This document shows, piece by piece, positions 24,905 through 28,362 of a stretch of DNA of 28,362 nucleotides. The position numbers and the translations under genes are program-made. Every line of letters starts with the position of its first letter. The stretch's first letter is position 1. The DNA is from an uncultured Erysipelotrichaceae bacterium (GTDB taxonomy: Bacteria > Bacillota_I > Bacilli_A > Erysipelotrichales > Coprobacillaceae). The stretch spans positions 1-28,362 of the forward strand of contig ONFH01000160.1 of assembly GCA_900317015.1 (NCBI GenBank), read 5' to 3'. Under the pieces are notes generated by a model. That model was not told the DNA's origin. It saw nothing but the letters and a program-made list of their open reading frames with translations, and did no database searches.

Positions 24905-25521
24905 ACATCTTTTGTACTTTCATTGATTTCATCATGCATTTTTTGTCTTTTACGAATTTGATTACGAATGCGAAATAGCGAATTGTACACCGTCGAAAGC
25001 GGTACTGTGAGCTTTTCACTGATCTCAGTTGGTGTATACCCCACATCATAAAGTTCAAAAATATTCCATGTCTGTTTTCCCACGCGACATCCTTGAACAA
25101 TATTCTGATATTCGATCTGTTCCTCCTGTTCGTGAAGAAATCCTTCCGGATTATATTCAATACGTTCCTCCGCAATCATATCGACAAATGAATCATTCCT
25201 ACCCGGCAAAAATTCATCAATAGATTCAATATCTAATTGTCCTCGTCTTTTTTGATTCTTTTTGAGATTCTTAATTTTCCTCTGGGCACAAACCGTAATA
25301 TAGGTCGTAAAGCTACAGCCTGCATACATACAATAATATTTCAGCCAATGCATAAATTCGCATTCACATTCAGATAAAAAATCTACCTGCTGCAGCTCAT
25401 TCTGACTCTCTAGATAAACCCTGTATACACATTGTTCAGATAGCCGATAAAGACAATCAATTGCATCAACATCCCCTAAACGAGCCAAATAGATCAGCTT
25501 GCGTATATAATCCTCCTGCAT
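24901..25521 (-). CDS. Divergent sigma-70-family factor at the sigH position
   Basis: The 206-residue protein sits between rlmB and rpmG, exactly where Bacillus has sigH. The N-terminal part (residues ~1-90: IRKLIYLARLGDVDAIDCLYRL, FTTYITVCAQRKIKNLKKNQKRR) is a weak region 2, and 145-192 (GYTPTEISEKLTVPLSTVYNSLFRIRNQIRKR) is a region-4 helix-turn-helix. It is much less conserved than true SigH, and Cys-rich in the first 80 residues. The stop of rlmB lies in its ribosome binding site (TAAGGAGGACTATG), so they are coupled. The yacP gene found here in Bacillus is absent. It may be a competence- or stress-type factor; its role is unknown. Confidence 0.75.
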   Translation of the reverse strand: MQEDYIRKLIYLARLGDVDAIDCLYRLSEQCVYRVYLESQNELQQVDFLSECECEFMHWLKYYCMYAGCSFTTYITVCAQRKIKNLKKNQKRRGQLDIESIDEFLPGRNDSFVDMIAEERIEYNPEGFLHEQEEQIEYQNIVQGCRVGKQTWNIFELYDVGYTPTEISEKLTVPLSTVYNSLFRIRNQIRKRQKMHDEINESTKDV

Positions 25522-25529
25522 AGTCCTCC

Positions 25530-26249
25530 TTATAAAGGATGGCGTGATTGAAAGACCTGATACAGCAGGACCGCTGTTGCTACTGACGCATTAAGCGATG
25601 TCACATGGCCAACCATTGGAAGGACCACATTTATATCACAATGTTCTTTCACTAATCGTGAAATTCCAAAGCCTTCAGAACCAATAACGAGGACTAAAGG
25701 CATATTATAATCAACGGCACGATAATCCTGGGAATTTTCATTTTCACAAGCCACGGCCCAGAAGCCTTTCTTTTTTAAATCATCAAGCGTTCTCGTCAGA
25801 TTCGTAACTTGCGCTACTTTGATATGATCGATAGCTCCCGTTGATACCTTAGCTACAGTTGGCGTTAGACCAACTGATCTTTTCTTGCCAATGATGACAC
25901 CATCGACGCCGACCGCATCACACGTTCTTAAGATTGCCCCTAAGTTATGTGGGTCCTCTAAGCCATCAAGCATCAATAAGCATGGCTGTTTCCCTTCGGG
26001 AATATCTTGTAAGATCTCATCTATAGAAGCATAGTCATAACCATCGATCTCACAGGCAGCCCCTTGATGTGACACTTGTCCAACAAGCTGAATCATATCT
26101 TTCTTAGACACCATTCTTACTTTTATATGATTTTCTTTACATAGCTTTACAAGATCATTATTCGTACGATCAATAATGACGACCTGTTGAGCTTTATGAT
26201 TTTTGATTAATTCTCTGACAGTATTTCTGCCATAGATCCACTGCTTCAT
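25530..26249 (-). CDS. rlmB: 23S rRNA (guanosine-2'-O-)-methyltransferase RlmB-type (SpoU family)
   Basis: The enzyme methylates ribose in 23S rRNA with S-adenosylmethionine. The 239-residue SPOUT protein has an N-terminal substrate-binding domain (1-75), then motif 1 DGLEDPHNLGAILRTCDAVG (95-114, with catalytic-type Asn102 and Arg108), motif 2 VIGSEGFGISRL (188-199), and motif 3 LPMVGHVTSLNASVATAVLLY (210-230), which form the knot. Bacillus YacO is in the same place. The start is 11 bases after mrnC, with GAGGAG. Confidence 0.94.
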   Translation of the reverse strand: MKQWIYGRNTVRELIKNHKAQQVVIIDRTNNDLVKLCKENHIKVRMVSKKDMIQLVGQVSHQGAACEIDGYDYASIDEILQDIPEGKQPCLLMLDGLEDPHNLGAILRTCDAVGVDGVIIGKKRSVGLTPTVAKVSTGAIDHIKVAQVTNLTRTLDDLKKKGFWAVACENENSQDYRAVDYNMPLVLVIGSEGFGISRLVKEHCDINVVLPMVGHVTSLNASVATAVLLYQVFQSRHPL

Positions 26250-26260
26250 ATGTTACTCCT

Positions 26261-26668
26261 CTATTTTCCTTTTGGCATATCTTTGACCGATTCAACATAT
26301 TTTTTGTAATATTCTACAATTTCTTCAAGTCGTTCAATATTATGTTGTAAATAAAGCGTTCCGATAATCGCTTCAAAACCTGTCGACTGATTATGAGTCA
26401 GCGTCTTTTTATTAGAAGAAGCATGAGCTTTCGTGTTACGAGCTCGTTTATAGATTCTGACCTCTTCCTCAGTTAAAAAGTGATCTTCGATCGCATGCTT
26501 CATAAAACGTGCCTGTGACACCGCTGAGACATACGCTACACTTGTCTTCTGTAGGTCATTCACCTTTGCAATATGACGATCACAGATCAGATACTCACGA
26601 ATATAAACATCGAAGATCGCATCTCCAAGATAAGCAAGCGTCAAACCGTTCATCAGCTCAGGACGCAT
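26261..26668 (-). CDS. mrnC: Mini-ribonuclease III
   Basis: Mini-III trims the ends of 23S rRNA precursors. The 135-residue protein is a stand-alone RNase III domain with no dsRNA-binding domain. LAYLGDAIFDVYIREYL (11-27, active-site Asp16), the KRARNTKAHASS stretch, and the second acidic cluster around GFEAIIGTLYL (Glu) match the family. The start overlaps the cysS stop by one base (TAATG). cysS-mrnC-rlmB order is the same as in Bacillus. Confidence 0.95.
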   Translation of the reverse strand: MRPELMNGLTLAYLGDAIFDVYIREYLICDRHIAKVNDLQKTSVAYVSAVSQARFMKHAIEDHFLTEEEVRIYKRARNTKAHASSNKKTLTHNQSTGFEAIIGTLYLQHNIERLEEIVEYYKKYVESVKDMPKGK

Positions 26669-28011
26669 TATAAAATGCCTCTTTCGATAAGCTGCGCTCT
26701 TAACTTGTCAGCTTCTTCAAAATTCTTTTCTTTCTTTAAAGCCATCCACTTATTGTAAATGTCGATATCTTCATCGCTCATTTGGACACCTTTGAAGGCA
26801 AAGCCCATGACATCACACATCTTTAATAATGTTGCATATTCATTGGCAATGACTGCATTGTCCTTTTCACGAACACGCATGACCTGGTTTACTTTCTTTA
26901 CCTGATCTAAGATCTCAGTTAAAGCCAATGAAGTATTTAAATCATCATTTAAAGCATCGACCATATGGTCAACAGTTTCCTTGTTAAATGTTCCTGCAGG
27001 GACTTTATTCGTCACTAAGTATAAAGAAGCACTCTTGACCACATTTTCAACCTTGCTAACTTCCTTCTTCACATTTGTTAAAACTTCATCCGTGAAGTTT
27101 AAAGGATTACGATAATGCGTACTTAACATCAGCCATTTATAGACATTTACACCTAACTGTTCTAAAAGATCCTTTGCCCATAAGACATTACCTAAAGACT
27201 TAGACATCTTTTCACCATTAATATTGATCATCTGGTTATGTACCCAGTAGTTTGCTAAATGCGTTCCAGAATAAGCTTCACTCTGTGCAATTTCATTTTC
27301 ATGATGAGGGAACTTCAAATCATGACCGCCACCATGAATGTCGATCAGACCACGACCAAAGATATCATTGATCATGACAACACATTCTGTATGCCATCCT
27401 GGTCTTCCTTTAGACCATGGAGAATCGAACTGGATTCCTTCATCTGTCTTTTTCCATAAAGCGAAATCAAGAGGTGATTCTTTTTTCGCATCATCCGCAG
27501 ATTCTGTTCTTTCAGATGCCCCTTTTACAAGGTCATCAACTTTAATACCTGATAAAGTCCCATAATCCTTAATCTCAGGAACTCTAAAATAAACATCACC
27601 ATCAACTTCATAAGCATAGCCCTTATCTACTAAGACTTTGATAAAATCAATGATCTTATCCATTGTCTTAGTAACACGTGGAGTATATGTAGGTGTCTCA
27701 ATATTTAAGCCATCACGAACATCTTCATAAGCTTTAATATATTTTTCTGTCAATTCAGATTCACTGACACCTTCTTCTTTCGCACGTTTGATGATCTTAT
27801 CATCGACATCAGTATAGTTAGATACAAAAGTCACATCATAACCTTGATATTCTAAGACACGACGTAATACATCAAAGACGATCATTGGGCGGGTATTCCC
27901 AATATGAACATAGTTATAAACGGTAGGACCGCAGACATACATCCCAACCTTGCCTGGTTCCATTGGTTTAAACTCTTCTTTTTTATTTGTGTATGAATTA
28001 AAAATCTTCAT
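26668..28011 (-). CDS. cysS: Cysteinyl-tRNA synthetase
   Basis: The enzyme charges tRNA-Cys. The frame extends to an ATG at 28038, but the ATG at 28011 has AGGAGG seven bases away and matches the family N-terminus (MKIFNSYTNKKEEF), giving 447 residues. It has the class I HIGN motif (36-39), zinc ligands Cys27, Cys210 and the HHENE region (236-240), and KMSKS (268-272), followed by the C-terminal anticodon-binding helices. A promoter at 28074-28102 and a terminator-like hairpin at 28028-28051 precede it; no T-box is seen. Confidence 0.98.
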   Translation of the reverse strand: MKIFNSYTNKKEEFKPMEPGKVGMYVCGPTVYNYVHIGNTRPMIVFDVLRRVLEYQGYDVTFVSNYTDVDDKIIKRAKEEGVSESELTEKYIKAYEDVRDGLNIETPTYTPRVTKTMDKIIDFIKVLVDKGYAYEVDGDVYFRVPEIKDYGTLSGIKVDDLVKGASERTESADDAKKESPLDFALWKKTDEGIQFDSPWSKGRPGWHTECVVMINDIFGRGLIDIHGGGHDLKFPHHENEIAQSEAYSGTHLANYWVHNQMININGEKMSKSLGNVLWAKDLLEQLGVNVYKWLMLSTHYRNPLNFTDEVLTNVKKEVSKVENVVKSASLYLVTNKVPAGTFNKETVDHMVDALNDDLNTSLALTEILDQVKKVNQVMRVREKDNAVIANEYATLLKMCDVMGFAFKGVQMSDEDIDIYNKWMALKKEKNFEEADKLRAQLIERGIL

Positions 28012-28027
28012 TTGGATTCCTCCTACT

Positions 28028-28051
28028 AAAAAAGCCATTCATGCATGGCTT
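28028..28051 (-). promoter_or_regulatory. Terminator-like hairpin in the cysS leader (possible attenuator)
   Basis: A 7-bp stem AAGCCAT/ATGGCTT (28032-28038 with 28045-28051), a 6-base loop and a minus-strand U6 run sit between the promoter and the cysS ribosome binding site. The total leader is only about 55 bases. Confidence 0.5.
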
Positions 28052-28073
28052 CACTCTGTCTTACACTGCTTAA

Positions 28074-28102
28074 AGTTTATCAAAGTTCACTCTTTTATAC
28101 AA
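28074..28102 (-). promoter_or_regulatory. cysS promoter
   Basis: TTGTAT (28097-28102) and TAAACT (28074-28079) are 17 bases apart on the minus strand. It would drive the cysS-to-nusG operon. Confidence 0.6.
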
Positions 28103-28121
28103 GCTAAACGGCCTTTTTATC

Positions 28122-28150
28122 TTTTCACCCCAACAACTTTCATGTATAAT
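28122..28150 (+). promoter_or_regulatory. Promoter of the rightward methyltransferase gene
   Basis: A perfect TATAAT (28145-28150) has TTTTCA 17 bases upstream (28122-28127). The ATG is 17 bases after it, so the leader is very short. Back-to-back with the cysS promoter. Confidence 0.5.
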
Positions 28151-28166
28151 CACCTCGGTGATAAAT

Positions 28167-28362
28167 ATGGAAAATCAAACATTAGTAACATTAAAAAAAG
28201 GTGAAGGCCGCACTTTAAGAGCTGGCGGTCTTTGGATCTACGATAATGAAATTGATACGATTCATGGACGCTTTAAAAATGGTTCCATCGTTTCAGTAGA
28301 AGATCATGCCCATCATCCTTTAGGACGTGGCTATATTAATCAAAACTCAAAAATTCGTATCC
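28167..28362 (+). CDS. RlmI-like class I rRNA methyltransferase, N-terminal part
   Basis: The only plus-strand gene; it runs off the window after 65 residues. MENQTLVTLKKGEGRTLRAG, GGLWIYDNEI and PLGRGYINQNSKIRI match the N-terminal PUA domain of RlmI/RlmK-type 23S rRNA cytosine-C5 methyltransferases. A weak GGTGAT precedes the ATG. The catalytic domain is not in the window, so substrate assignment is uncertain. Confidence 0.82.
   Translation, partial: MENQTLVTLKKGEGRTLRAGGLWIYDNEIDTIHGRFKNGSIVSVEDHAHHPLGRGYINQNSKIRI

Noticed and set aside
28039..28140. T-box leader for cysS
   Set aside because: The leader from the predicted start is only about 55 bases, and no T-box sequence or specifier stem is present.

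Overview
The window looks like a core ribosomal protein / RNA polymerase locus of a low-GC Gram-positive bacterium. The best guess is an Erysipelotrichia-type lineage (Coprobacillaceae or relatives). Gene order is Bacillus-like: cysS, mrnC, rlmB, a sigH-position sigma factor, rpmG, secE, nusG, rplK, rplA, rplJ, rplL, a ybxB-type methyltransferase, rpoB, rpoC, then rpsL and rpsG. Two details recall Mollicutes: RpoB has Asn at the position equivalent to E. coli His526, and ribosomal protein L11 has a shortened proline-rich N-terminal loop. UGA still acts as stop here, because the AraC and sigma genes end in TGA. The lineage is inference; no rRNA gene is present.

Layout. Almost every gene is on the minus strand, so transcription reads from high to low coordinates. 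The only plus-strand gene is a partial RlmI-like rRNA methyltransferase at the right end, divergent from cysS. From 28.0 to 23.8 kb runs cysS-mrnC-rlmB-sigma-rpmG-secE-nusG, closed by a terminator. From 23.75 to 21.3 kb are rplK-rplA and rplJ-rplL, with two look-alike candidate L1-binding RNA sites and an L10 leader, closed by a terminator. A ybxB-type methyltransferase follows with its own terminator. From 20.6 to 18.6 kb lies an accessory block (AraC regulator, DUF3793 protein, flavodoxin) carrying two nearly identical inverted-repeat operators. A 525-base gap follows with rpoB promoters and a leader hairpin, then rpoB-rpoC to 10.64 kb.

Between rpoC and rpsL, where Bacillus has only a small L7Ae-type gene, about 9.9 kb of accessory genes are inserted. 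These are a membrane-anchored repeat protein interrupted by an in-frame TGA, a very large degenerate GGDEF/EAL/PAS protein, and a two-gene McrB/McrC (LlaJI-type) restriction system with no methyltransferase beside it. The window ends in rpsL and the 5' part of rpsG.

The core genes supply translation and transcription machinery and appear to be controlled by RNA leaders (L10, probably L1, and terminator-like hairpins before rpoB and cysS). The most notable items are the paired L1-like motifs, the shared operator in the AraC/DUF3793/flavodoxin block, the two drug-target variants (RpoB and L11), the TGA-interrupted surface protein and the catalytically degenerate c-di-GMP-type scaffold. No rRNA, tRNA, insertion sequence or CRISPR array was seen.
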